Below are positions 25,686 through 33,763 of a DNA stretch of 39,409 bases, piece by piece. Every line of letters begins with the position of its first letter. The first letter of the stretch is position 1. Under the pieces are notes generated by a model. It had not been told where the DNA came from and ran no database searches. It saw only the letters and a program-made list of their open reading frames with translations. This stretch comes from Oscillospiraceae bacterium (lineage in GTDB: Bacteria; Bacillota; Clostridia; Saccharofermentanales; Saccharofermentanaceae), in NCBI GenBank assembly GCA_902802325.1, contig CADCLV010000014.1:1-39409 (forward strand), in the 5' to 3' direction. Both the position numbers and the translations under genes were made by a program.

Positions 25686-26489
25686 ATGCTTAAAATAGGC
25701 GAATTTTCAAAACTATCCAGAGTAAGCATCAGGATGCTACGTCACTATGATGATATCGGACTTTTGAAACCGGCTGAAATCGATGATTTTACCGGGTATC
25801 GCTATTATCGCGAGGAACAGCTTTTTGTCATCGGAAGGATCACATCACTCAAGGATATGGGCTTTGCACTTGCAGATATTATCAAAATCCTTGACAGCTA
25901 TGATGATAAAGAAAAGATGGATGCCTTTCTGTCAGAGAGGCAGATGGAACTATCAAAGCTTTCCAAAGAAACGGAGTACAAACTGATGCTTCTGGAAACA
26001 GCCAGAAAGAGGCTGAGGAAGGAGCAGAATATGAGTTTTGATGTAACTGTAAAAACAATACCTGAGAGATATGCTGCCACGGTTCAGATGGTGGTTCCTC
26101 ACTATGAAGATGAAGGAATTCTCTGGAATACAATGATGAGCGAATGCAAGGATCTTGTGCCGGCAGCTCCGTGTCTTGCGGCGGCTGAGTTTCTTGATCC
26201 CGAGTACAAGGAAGAAAATGTTGAGATCATTGCGTGGATGACCGTGAGTGGTTCTTATAACGATACGGAACATGTGAAGTTTAAAACTCTTCCTGAAGTA
26301 AAAGTTGCAAGTTGTATTATTAGAGGCAGCTACGATCAGATGGGTGAGGCATATGCAACTGTGGCGTCATGGATCAAAGCTAATGGATATAAAATGAATG
26401 GACCTATGTTTAATATCTATCATGTGAGTCCTGCACAGACACAGAATCCTGATGAGTATGTAACGGAAGCTTGTTTCCCTATTGAGTAA
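25686..26489 (+). CDS. MerR-family regulator with GyrI-like effector-binding domain
   Basis: A 267-residue regulator of the BmrR type. The MerR winged helix-turn-helix is at 1-70 (KIGEFSKLSRVSIRMLRHYDDIGLL and TGYRYYREEQL), the coiled-coil dimer helix at about 80-118, and a GyrI-like small-molecule-binding domain at about 122-267. Such proteins sense hydrophobic compounds and turn on efflux or modification genes. GGAGG precedes the ATG. It is followed 58 bases later by a GNAT/YoaP gene that it may control. Codon use is visibly AT-richer than in the surrounding genes, fitting recent acquisition with the flanking tmRNA repeat. Confidence 0.92.
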   Translation: MLKIGEFSKLSRVSIRMLRHYDDIGLLKPAEIDDFTGYRYYREEQLFVIGRITSLKDMGFALADIIKILDSYDDKEKMDAFLSERQMELSKLSKETEYKLMLLETARKRLRKEQNMSFDVTVKTIPERYAATVQMVVPHYEDEGILWNTMMSECKDLVPAAPCLAAAEFLDPEYKEENVEIIAWMTVSGSYNDTEHVKFKTLPEVKVASCIIRGSYDQMGEAYATVASWIKANGYKMNGPMFNIYHVSPAQTQNPDEYVTEACFPIE

Positions 26490-26547
26490 ATACTATCTAT
26501 GCCAAGGAGCTTAAGTGTTCCTTGGCATATTATTGAAAGGAGCGGTC

Positions 26548-27294
26548 ATGGAATATGTTCATGTAACAAAAGATAACCTCGAAGAGGAGCATATTTGCTG
26601 CGCGATATCAAATAATAAGGATGTTCAGGTTTCTTCTAAGAAGGCATGGCTTTCGGAGAGGTTTGATGAAGGACTTGTTTTCCTAAAGAGCGTAGAGCGC
26701 GGAAAGTGCTTTATCGAATATATCCCGGCGGAAAACGCATGGATTCCGATAGAAGCAGATGGATATATGTACATTGACTGTCTCTGGGTGTCCGGGGCTT
26801 TCAAAGGACATGGATATTCTACAGATCTACTTACTGCCTGCATCGAGGATAGTAAGGAAAAGGGGAAAAAAGGGCTTTGTATTCTTTGCGCTTCAAAGAA
26901 GAAACCGTTTCTGGCTGATCCGAAGTTCCTGAAGTACAAAGGATTTGTCGTGAGCGATGAAGCTGATAATGGTATTCAGCTTTGGTATATGCCGTTCGAT
27001 AAAAATGCAAAAGCTCCGGTGTTTAAGGAATGTGCAAAACATCCGCATATAGAAGAGAAGGGATATGTTCTGTACTATACGAATCAGTGCCCGTTCAATG
27101 CAAAATATGTCCCGGTTTTGGAGCAGACGGCAAAAGAAAATGGTATTGCATTCAAGGCAATACATCTTGAAAGCAAAGAAGAAGCACAGAATGCACCGAC
27201 ACCGATTACGAATTATGCGTTATTCCATGATGGGGAGTATGTTACAAACGAGCAAATGAACGATAAGAAATTCTTAAAACTTACAGGAAAGTGA
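26548..27294 (+). CDS. GNAT acetyltransferase with YoaP-like C-terminal domain
   Basis: A 248-residue protein. Residues about 1-145 form a GNAT fold, with the acetyl-CoA loop region at WVSGAFKGHGYSTDLLTACIEDSKEKGKKGL. The C-terminal part (about 160-248), with CAKHPHIEEKGYVLYYTNQCPFNAKYVPVLE and the thioredoxin-like HDGEYVTNEQMNDKKF, matches the YoaP-type extension. ATG 26548 is chosen over an upstream frame start because GAAAGGAG directly precedes it. The acceptor substrate is unknown. A link to antimicrobial or small-molecule modification under the MerR regulator is inference from adjacency. Confidence 0.85.
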   Translation: MEYVHVTKDNLEEEHICCAISNNKDVQVSSKKAWLSERFDEGLVFLKSVERGKCFIEYIPAENAWIPIEADGYMYIDCLWVSGAFKGHGYSTDLLTACIEDSKEKGKKGLCILCASKKKPFLADPKFLKYKGFVVSDEADNGIQLWYMPFDKNAKAPVFKECAKHPHIEEKGYVLYYTNQCPFNAKYVPVLEQTAKENGIAFKAIHLESKEEAQNAPTPITNYALFHDGEYVTNEQMNDKKFLKLTGK

Positions 27295-27325
27295 TAGTCG
27301 TTTATATCGGAATATAATCTACTAC

Positions 27326-27346
27326 GACAGGAGTTCAATTCTCCTC
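27326..27346 (+). repeat. tmRNA T-arm copy B (putative attR core)
   Basis: 20 of 21 bases match the ssrA T-arm at 25463-25483. The acceptor stem strand and CCA that follow in ssrA are absent here, so this is a remnant and not a tRNA gene. A small hairpin (GGTCT...AGACC, 27359-27377) lies between it and the second terminator. Confidence 0.65.
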
Positions 27347-27396
27347 AGAAACGTGAATGGGTCTCATTTGCAAGACCTAGTCAGAAAACGAAGAGA

Positions 27397-27432
27397 ATAC
27401 CGCTTGACCTCGTAGGGCCGGGCGGTATTTTT
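27397..27432 (+). terminator. Second, diverged copy of the ssrA terminator
   Basis: Same length (36 bases) as the ssrA terminator with 29 identical positions, including both outer stem arms (ATACCGC and GGGCGGTAT) and the TTTTT tail. One stem change is compensatory (T-A to C-G). It now ends transcription from the GNAT gene. Confidence 0.8.
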
Positions 27433-27471
27433 CTTTCGGATAGGATCTATGGAATCGAAAAAGCAGGATAC

Positions 27472-29895
27472 CTATCCTCTTTCCTTCACGATCAATGTAC
27501 AGCGGTTCTGTATGTTCTTCAGCACATCGTCCTCACTTCGGTCACCGGCAAAGTACGCAGCGGCTTCCTCCGTGATGATATCGAGCATAGCCGCATCATA
27601 ACAGAGTGTGGTATTTGCGCTTTCGATCATCTTTCTAAGGTCATCCACATCCTGCTCCGTGTATCTCACAAGCGAGTTCAGGTATTCCTCAGACCAATTA
27701 TCCTTTTCCTCTTCGCTATGGAGCTCATCGTAAAGATCATTTCTATAAGCCACAGTGACTGCGCACTCTTTTTCAAAAACCTGTCTGTTGATCGAAAATG
27801 CTATTTCCGAATAATCCAAATCCCCTGTAAAAGCAAGGAATGAACGGAGAAAATCCCATGCCAGATCCTTATACTTGCCGGAAGCGACAATACCCATAGA
27901 CAGGTAAGGCTTAATGGCCGGGCCTGCCCCATCCATCGACGGATAGCCTAGGAAGGTGTAATGCTGCCCCGGAGTACATACACCAAAATCACTCAGAGAC
28001 ATCATCTGTTCCCGCCGAAGTGCGATCAGACCGTTATCAAATTTGATTCTGGACAAATCATAATCATCCTGAAGTTTATCGCCATCGTACCACTTCATGG
28101 TTCCCTCATCTTCCGCTAATTTGGCTACGCCAAACTTTTTTGCCATCTGGAGATACTTTTTCATATCCGCATTTTGGAAATCCACTGTCTTGTTCTGGTA
28201 GTCCACAAAAGAGCTCATGGTCGGGGTAAGAAGCATTTTAAGAAAATCCCTGTACAGAAGTCCCTCCATAATACCTACATTCTCCGGCATTCCGGCGGCA
28301 GCCTCTTCGAACTCGTCGAATGTCCAGCCGATGGTATTTCCGATATATTTCCGATTCGCCAGTAATCCCTCAAGTGCAAAGCGGATCGGAATATGAAAAA
28401 GTTTCCCGTTCCATTCCTGTGCACGAAGAACATTATCGAAATACTCTTGGCGGGAAATGCCATCTTCTCCGTCCAGATAAGGGTTTAAATCCTCCATGAC
28501 ATTTACATTCTGAAAAGCATATGACTCCGAGAAATTGACCAGTATATCCGGTCCTTCACCGGAAAGGAGCGCAAGCAATACTTTATTCTCGATATCCGCA
28601 CGGCTTGTGCCGCTTTCCAGATCTTCCGTATAATCCACGAGCATGGCACGGCAAGACTTTTCCGGATCACGGTTATATTCGGAAATGAAAGACATTAGCG
28701 CTGTATTGTTATTAATATCTATTCCGCCGATAACGATCATCTTTTTCCCGGCATGCGGATTCTTCTCAGCACGCGTCAGATGGATCAGGTAATACTCAAA
28801 CGGATCCACAGTTCTTTTCAAACCTACTGCACAAATCTCATCCGTAGTCTTCGGCACTGGTGTACAAGGCATATAATTAATGAGTGAACGATCGATATCC
28901 GTGTCACTCCAATCGAAGAATTTGGTGATTTTTCCTGTTTCAATATCGTATTCATAGCAGCCGGTATCTGAATTCACAAACAAGCCCTGCGAGGTCGGGC
29001 GTAGTTCTCCATATGCAGATAGACCACTGGCATCATAACTATTTCCGAGCTCTCCCGTCTTGATATTGATCTCCTTGATCAGAATACTTTCCACATCTGA
29101 TTGCGGATCATAGCCAAAGGACAGCACATAATTCTTTCCGTTCTTAGTTATGATCCCTGTGCCGATGGTCCGATCCGGTTCCGATACCGTATATTCCAGT
29201 TTCCCCTTTTTATCAAAAACATATAGGGTTCCAAATTGCCGTATCGAATACCGTCCATCAGAAAGGACCCGCAGATACGGTGCGCCCATGTTGGCGGCTT
29301 CAAATGGTGCACCGGTGAAGATGATGCGTTCTGATACACTTCCGTCACGATTCAAAACGGCACATATCAGAACTTTCTCCCAAGGCGTTTTTTCCGATTT
29401 CGCTCCATACCCCAGAATACAGGTATGCCCGTCCGGATCAGAAGTGATATCGTATATTAATGTAATGTCTTCAGGAACATCTTTCAGATAGTTCCCCTTT
29501 TCATCGTAGATCGCGTATCCGTTACGGTAATATTCCTTCGACTTTTCGACAAGCTCTTCATAAGAAGAAATTTCCGACATATCGAAGTCTTCCATAGATT
29601 TAAATGTAATGTTATATTCCGCGATCGCATTTTCGCCATAAAAACCCATCATATTCAGGTTTGTACTTTCCACCTCCCGGCCTTCCTCTATGGGCGGCAG
29701 GCTTATAAGATTGACTTCCGAATTGAAAAAGGGATCCGTCTCCAATATCTCCTGTCCGGACTTATACTGTATGCTTTCAATCAGCTGCGTCTTCACCTTC
29801 TTCTTACAGGCAGACGAAAAGATCATCGAGGGAATAAGCATACATGCGGCTATCGCTTTGATTTTCCGTAACGATAAGAAACTCATCTCTTTCAT
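27472..29895 (-). CDS. Large lipoprotein with C-terminal solute-binding (family 1-like) domain
   Basis: An 807-residue exported protein. A basic start, a hydrophobic stretch (14-26) and Cys30 in FSSACKKK suggest a lipoprotein signal. Residues about 40-375 contain repeated beta-strand blocks (HTCILGYGAKSEKTPWEKVLIC, GRYSIRQFGTLYVFDKKGKLEY, GLFVNSDTGCYEYDIETGKITKF) that look like a WD40/propeller-type domain. Residues about 390-800 resemble extracellular sugar-binding proteins of ABC importers (EDLNPYLDGEDG, WNGKLFHIPIRFALEGLLANRKYIG, GWTFDEFEEAA, SIASGKYKDLAWDFLRSFL-like end). No permease genes are adjacent, so it is an orphan whose ligand is unknown. GGAGGGAG precedes the ATG. Confidence 0.8.
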   Translation of the reverse strand: MKEMSFLSLRKIKAIAACMLIPSMIFSSACKKKVKTQLIESIQYKSGQEILETDPFFNSEVNLISLPPIEEGREVESTNLNMMGFYGENAIAEYNITFKSMEDFDMSEISSYEELVEKSKEYYRNGYAIYDEKGNYLKDVPEDITLIYDITSDPDGHTCILGYGAKSEKTPWEKVLICAVLNRDGSVSERIIFTGAPFEAANMGAPYLRVLSDGRYSIRQFGTLYVFDKKGKLEYTVSEPDRTIGTGIITKNGKNYVLSFGYDPQSDVESILIKEINIKTGELGNSYDASGLSAYGELRPTSQGLFVNSDTGCYEYDIETGKITKFFDWSDTDIDRSLINYMPCTPVPKTTDEICAVGLKRTVDPFEYYLIHLTRAEKNPHAGKKMIVIGGIDINNNTALMSFISEYNRDPEKSCRAMLVDYTEDLESGTSRADIENKVLLALLSGEGPDILVNFSESYAFQNVNVMEDLNPYLDGEDGISRQEYFDNVLRAQEWNGKLFHIPIRFALEGLLANRKYIGNTIGWTFDEFEEAAAGMPENVGIMEGLLYRDFLKMLLTPTMSSFVDYQNKTVDFQNADMKKYLQMAKKFGVAKLAEDEGTMKWYDGDKLQDDYDLSRIKFDNGLIALRREQMMSLSDFGVCTPGQHYTFLGYPSMDGAGPAIKPYLSMGIVASGKYKDLAWDFLRSFLAFTGDLDYSEIAFSINRQVFEKECAVTVAYRNDLYDELHSEEEKDNWSEEYLNSLVRYTEQDVDDLRKMIESANTTLCYDAAMLDIITEEAAAYFAGDRSEDDVLKNIQNRCTLIVKERG

Positions 29896-29931
29896 AGGAA
29901 CTCCCTCCTGATTAGTCCTCTTTTACTTATC

Positions 29932-29960
29932 ACTATATGGTATCCTATATGAGATAGCAA
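29932..29960 (-). promoter_or_regulatory. Promoter of the solute-binding lipoprotein gene
   Basis: On the minus strand TTGCTA (29960-29955), 17-base spacer, TATAGT (29937-29932), 37 bases before the ATG. The spacer holds a near-repeat of ATATAGGATACCATATAG. Confidence 0.6.
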
Positions 29961-30036
29961 CATTGGTTATTCATGTTTACCCGCTGTTTCTATTCTTTTT
30001 CAGATCAGGACACTCTATATTAAGGAGCAAGTGCTT

Positions 30037-31269
30037 TTGAAGTACGAAAACATCACTTCAGCCACATTTCTTTCCCGACCTAACCGCTTTATCGCAGAGG
30101 TCGAGATTAACGGCGCTTGCGAAGTGGTGCATGTGAAAAATACAGGGCGCTGTAAGGAACTGCTTCTCCCGGGCTGTGAGGTATGGCTTACCGCTCCCGC
30201 ATCTTCTGGAAGAAAAACGAAATACGATCTTGTAGCCGTAAAAAAGAGCAATGGTCTTCTGATCAATATTGATAGCCAGGCCCCGAATAAAGTTGCCCTG
30301 GAATGGCTTCGATCCCAAGGATACGAGAATATCCGTCCCGAATATTCCTATGGCGATTCCAGAATCGATTTTTACATGGAAAAGAATGGTGAAAAATACC
30401 TGATGGAAGTGAAAGGCTGCACGTTGGAAATCGATGGTGTGGGCTTCTTTCCTGACGCCCCTACCGAGCGGGGAGTAAAACATATCCATGAACTGATCCG
30501 GGCAAAATCGGATGGGTATCGCCCGATACTCTGCTTTGTCATCCAAATGGATGGCATCACGGAAGTCAGGCCGAATATTTCTATGCATCCGGAGTTTGGT
30601 ATCGCCATGGACGAAGCGAAAAAAGAAGGAGTTGAGATCCTGTTTCTTCCCTGCCATGTTGAACCGGATCTTCTGGAAGCAAAAAGCAGTGTTTTTCCCG
30701 CCGATCCGTTGATTCAGCAAGCCATCGGATATATCACCGGGCTTTTCCGGGAAAATGCCGACGGGCATGATCTGGATCACACCCTGAGGGTATACCGTAC
30801 TGCCATGAAGATCTCGAAAAAATATAAGAAATGCGATAAAAAGATCGTGGCCCTCGCTTCTCTTTTACATGATGCAGATGATCCGAAACTGTTTCACACC
30901 GGTAATAACGGTAATGCCAGAAAGTTTCTTTCTTCCCATAAGGTTTCGAAGAAGGAAACAGATGCCATCTGCCGGGTGATCAATTCCGTCTCTTTTAGCC
31001 ACAACAAAGACAAAGCCCCTTCTTCTATCGAAGAAAAGATCGTTCAGGACAGTGACCGGCTGGATGCCATGGGTGCCATTGGGATCGCGAGGACCTTTGC
31101 CTATGGCGGAAAACACGACCGCAGTCTGGATGATTCCGTCCGCCATTTTTACGAAAAACTCCTTCTTCTTTATGACCTTCTCAATACAGATGAAGCCAAA
31201 AAGATCGGTCGCAAACGCGCCCTCTTCTTGAAAGAGTTTCTACGCGAATATAAAGAAGAAACAGAATAA
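30037..31269 (+). CDS. sfsA: SfsA-like protein fused to an HD-domain phosphohydrolase
   Basis: Residues (numbered from the upstream GTG at 30031) 1-225 are SfsA: VVHVKNTGRCKELLLPG, RPEYSYGDSRIDFYME and LMEVKGCTL, with a PD-(D/E)xK-like acidic/lysine pattern at D109, D113, E126 and K128, and DAPTERGVKHIHEL. SfsA was named for sugar-fermentation stimulation in E. coli and its fold suggests a nuclease. Residues 240-412 are an HD domain of the YedJ/YpgQ type (H246, H250, H280-D281 in SLLHDADD, D340-D343). The SD AAGGAG (30022-30027) is nine bases from TTG 30037 but only three from GTG 30031, so TTG is preferred. The fusion is unusual. Its stop is one base from the stop of the convergent SseB-type gene. 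Confidence 0.85.
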   Translation: MKYENITSATFLSRPNRFIAEVEINGACEVVHVKNTGRCKELLLPGCEVWLTAPASSGRKTKYDLVAVKKSNGLLINIDSQAPNKVALEWLRSQGYENIRPEYSYGDSRIDFYMEKNGEKYLMEVKGCTLEIDGVGFFPDAPTERGVKHIHELIRAKSDGYRPILCFVIQMDGITEVRPNISMHPEFGIAMDEAKKEGVEILFLPCHVEPDLLEAKSSVFPADPLIQQAIGYITGLFRENADGHDLDHTLRVYRTAMKISKKYKKCDKKIVALASLLHDADDPKLFHTGNNGNARKFLSSHKVSKKETDAICRVINSVSFSHNKDKAPSSIEEKIVQDSDRLDAMGAIGIARTFAYGGKHDRSLDDSVRHFYEKLLLLYDLLNTDEAKKIGRKRALFLKEFLREYKEETE

Positions 31270-31270
31270 A

Positions 31271-32470
31271 TCAGTCCTGATTCTCCGAAGGCTTCTGCTG
31301 AAGTGCGGAAAGATCCGGGAACTCCAGGATCTCGGGATTTTCAGCATTATAGAAATGCAGGAGTTTTTCAGTCATGGCTCCGACTTTCGATGCCGCCTGC
31401 ATATTCAGCTGGACATCCTCAAGGAAAGGCTTGGCCGTTCTTCCGACCGCACCGAAGATCTCCGGTGTTTCTTCCAATGTGCCGATAATGATCAGGTGAG
31501 CCTTCTCCTGTGTCTTGGGGAAGATCATCATACCATACCAGGCATTCTGGATGCTCGGTTCCGTTGCCATATAGTCACGCAGAGCCTTAAACATATCCGA
31601 CGGGAGATGATCCTCCTTCGGGATCGCAATCGCCATAGGCTGCTTGGGATCGATCCTCTGTTCCTTGATGTTGTTGATCATCTTACGCTTATGATTGAGA
31701 AGGGCCTCAAGGAACGGTTTCTGCATGGCAAAGCCGTCTGTCTTCGGATTGATCAGAATGCCGTTTGCCGGAGATTTTTCAATAATCATCATGATCTTCG
31801 CGAAATCCACCGGTACCACTTCTTTTGCCGGAAGTCCTTCCATAGACTGTAATTCATGAATATCTGTAAACGCCGCCAGATACATTTTCTCGTCCTTGGA
31901 CTTTAAGAATGCATATCCGACCTTCTCCTCTTCTCCTTCTTTTCCCGGAGCTTTCATGCAAGGCGTCAGGAAGATCGCTTCGTTTGCGATATATTCCATC
32001 AGGCGTCCCATGAATTCTTTATCCTCTCTAAAGTTCTTCGACTCACGAAGCAGTCCGCTCAAATACGGATTCACCGGGCTGTCCGGACTATCCACATCCG
32101 AAACCATACAGTTCGCTGTGGAAAGAACGTCATATTTCTCGACCTCACCCTGACGAAGGCCGCCAAGTACGATGGAAACATTGGTTCCCTCTTCCGCCGA
32201 AGGCATCTTGCTCATCATGGCATCTTCGATACGCAGTGCATAGGTCGGAGTGCTCTTCCCTTTTCTTCCTAAAAGATAAAGCCGGTCGCCCTTCTTCAAA
32301 GTGCCGCCACGGACATTACCGATTGCAGACACTTCAGTAGAGGTCATCGATAATACTTCCTCGATCACCACTGTGACGATCGGGAAATTCACTTCGATCT
32401 GGCCTTCCTGCGGCTGCGGAAGTGCCTCCATATCACTGTTTTTCGAATTTTTTCTGTCAAATAAACCCAT
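31271..32470 (-). CDS. SseB-domain protein with N-terminal EF-Tu domain II-like barrel
   Basis: A 399-residue cytoplasmic protein. Residues about 28-120 resemble the second beta-barrel domain of translation GTPases (VLSMTSTEVSAIGNVRGGTLKKGDRLYLLGRKG, then ALRIEDAMM, GTNVSIVLGGLRQGEVEKYDVL), but there is no GTPase domain. Residues about 140-255 look like an SseB N-terminal domain (LMEYIANEAIFLTPC, KMYLAAFTDIHELQSM, GILINPKTDGFAM), and 285-385 an SseB C-terminal-like domain (MAIAIPKED..., AHLIIIGTLEETPEIFGAVGRTAKPFL). SseB is linked to serine sensitivity in E. coli; no biochemical role is established. The start is preceded by GGAAGG. The combination is unusual and its function is unknown. Confidence 0.75.
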   Translation of the reverse strand: MGLFDRKNSKNSDMEALPQPQEGQIEVNFPIVTVVIEEVLSMTSTEVSAIGNVRGGTLKKGDRLYLLGRKGKSTPTYALRIEDAMMSKMPSAEEGTNVSIVLGGLRQGEVEKYDVLSTANCMVSDVDSPDSPVNPYLSGLLRESKNFREDKEFMGRLMEYIANEAIFLTPCMKAPGKEGEEEKVGYAFLKSKDEKMYLAAFTDIHELQSMEGLPAKEVVPVDFAKIMMIIEKSPANGILINPKTDGFAMQKPFLEALLNHKRKMINNIKEQRIDPKQPMAIAIPKEDHLPSDMFKALRDYMATEPSIQNAWYGMMIFPKTQEKAHLIIIGTLEETPEIFGAVGRTAKPFLEDVQLNMQAASKVGAMTEKLLHFYNAENPEILEFPDLSALQQKPSENQD

Positions 32471-32529
32471 TTTCTTTTTCCTTCCTATTTTTCGTTCGGC
32501 AAAACCTAATGACCACCAAGATCAAAACA

Positions 32530-33645
32530 TCAGCCGAAAGTTACTTCTTTTTTTATTATTGCTTCCATAAGGACCGAAATCTCCTCATCGAGATAACATG
32601 CTCTGACATTAAAGGATACTGTCTTGACCATATTGGGATCCATGCCTGCACTATTGATGTCGTCCAGTAAAACCTGATAACTGCCGCGTACATTTCCATA
32701 AGGAGCAACATAGCATGTACTAAGAGCAGCATTATCAAAAACCGTCTGATCCAGCATGATTTTCTTATCACTCAACGAAAACATCACATACTTATTCGTT
32801 TTATTCACGATTGTGTAATGTATATCAAAAGAATTACTGTCAACATCAAAACTATCGATCCGCAACTGAATTCCATCGGAATCATAAACGATAGAAGAAT
32901 CATCTGAGATCTCCGGCTCTACATAATGAAAGGCATCTTCTCCCTGAGGATACAGATTCACCGGGACAAAATTGTAAGTCGCTCCATCTGATTCCCACAA
33001 AACCGCGTGCGGCATATTACTCGAACTTACTGTAGCAAGAAGCAAAAAAGAAAGTCTTGTCGGAACCTGACCGTGATATCCTTCGAAAAACACGCCAAAA
33101 TCGTTTTCGTCATCATATACCGTATGTGGTTCAAGAACATTATCCGTGTAATAATACCATTCTGAACTCTCATTATCCATGATCGAATTCAGGAAACTAA
33201 TACTATATGGATTATCAGTCTTATTCTCAAACTGGAATTTAACATTGTACTTCGTATCCGTCATCTCTACACTGATGATCGTAAAACGGAAATATTCGTT
33301 GTCCACGATCGTGGCATTCTCCAAGGGGCCGCTGAAATAGCCGATATCTTCGTTTGTCAGTCCCAACGTAGTCTGATTGACCGGAATCGGTGTGGGTGTC
33401 GGAATCGGAACATTTTCAGCAAAAATACTTCCGTCACTGATAAACTGATCCAGGGAATACACCTGCATCAGCGGGGTGACCAAAGAGGCATTGGAGGTAT
33501 CTGTTTCCGATTCCGTCTCCTCCTCGGTCTCTTCTTCCTCTTCAGTAGCCTTGGTCTCAACTTTGCGGTGAAGTTTACAGCTCGGGAGAAGAACAGCAAA
33601 ACACAATACCACAGCCAAAAGTGCGATAAGTCTGTTTTTCTTCAT
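32530..33645 (-). CDS. Predicted lipoprotein, paralogue 1 of a tandem pair
   Basis: A 371-residue exported lipoprotein: MKKNRLIALLAVVLCFAVLLPSC gives Cys23 as the lipidation site. A Glu/Thr-rich low-complexity linker (30-55) follows, then a proline-rich spacer (TPTPTPIPVN). Two similar beta-rich modules come next, at about 115-200 (NEYFRFTIISVEMTD...VKFQFENKTDNPYSI) and 270-370 (DGIQLRIDSFDVDSNSFDIHYTIVNKTNKY). It ends in KKEVTFG. No named family is recognised. About the first 95 residues and the module starts nearly match the neighbour at 33764-34876, while residues about 145-235 diverge. GGGGAGGAGG is the ribosome binding site. Confidence 0.85.
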   Translation of the reverse strand: MKKNRLIALLAVVLCFAVLLPSCKLHRKVETKATEEEEETEEETESETDTSNASLVTPLMQVYSLDQFISDGSIFAENVPIPTPTPIPVNQTTLGLTNEDIGYFSGPLENATIVDNEYFRFTIISVEMTDTKYNVKFQFENKTDNPYSISFLNSIMDNESSEWYYYTDNVLEPHTVYDDENDFGVFFEGYHGQVPTRLSFLLLATVSSSNMPHAVLWESDGATYNFVPVNLYPQGEDAFHYVEPEISDDSSIVYDSDGIQLRIDSFDVDSNSFDIHYTIVNKTNKYVMFSLSDKKIMLDQTVFDNAALSTCYVAPYGNVRGSYQVLLDDINSAGMDPNMVKTVSFNVRACYLDEEISVLMEAIIKKEVTFG

Positions 33646-33678
33646 GTCCGGCGCCTCCTCCCCTATAATAACCTCTTA

Positions 33679-33684
33679 ATTTTA
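33679..33684 (-). promoter_or_regulatory. Extended -10 promoter of lipoprotein paralogue 1
   Basis: TGTGATAAAAT on the minus strand gives a TGN-extended -10 (TAAAAT), 34 bases before the ATG. Paralogue 2 has the same arrangement at the same distance. Confidence 0.55.
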
Positions 33685-33703
33685 TCACAAAAACATAAAT
33701 GCA

Positions 33704-33734
33704 CAACCGTACCGCCCATAGGGCGATACGGTTG
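33704..33734. repeat. Palindrome/hairpin upstream of lipoprotein paralogue 1 (copy 1)
   Basis: CAACCGTACCGCCC pairs with GGGCGATACGGTTG around a three-base loop. It could be a terminator stem for the paralogue 2 gene, though no T-run follows on the minus strand, or an operator just upstream of the -10 box. A near-identical copy lies at 34931-34961. Confidence 0.8.
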
Positions 33735-33763
33735 GAAAAGCGACGAATGAAGGATGTATAACA

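Noticed and set aside
25494..27325. Integrase or transposase gene inside the tmRNA-flanked segment
   Set aside because: Only the MerR and GNAT/YoaP genes are present; the island call rests on the repeats, not on a recombinase.
27300..27440. A tRNA gene after the GNAT gene
   Set aside because: Only a T-arm and terminator match; there is no acceptor stem, D-arm, anticodon arm or CCA, so it is called a tmRNA 3' remnant.
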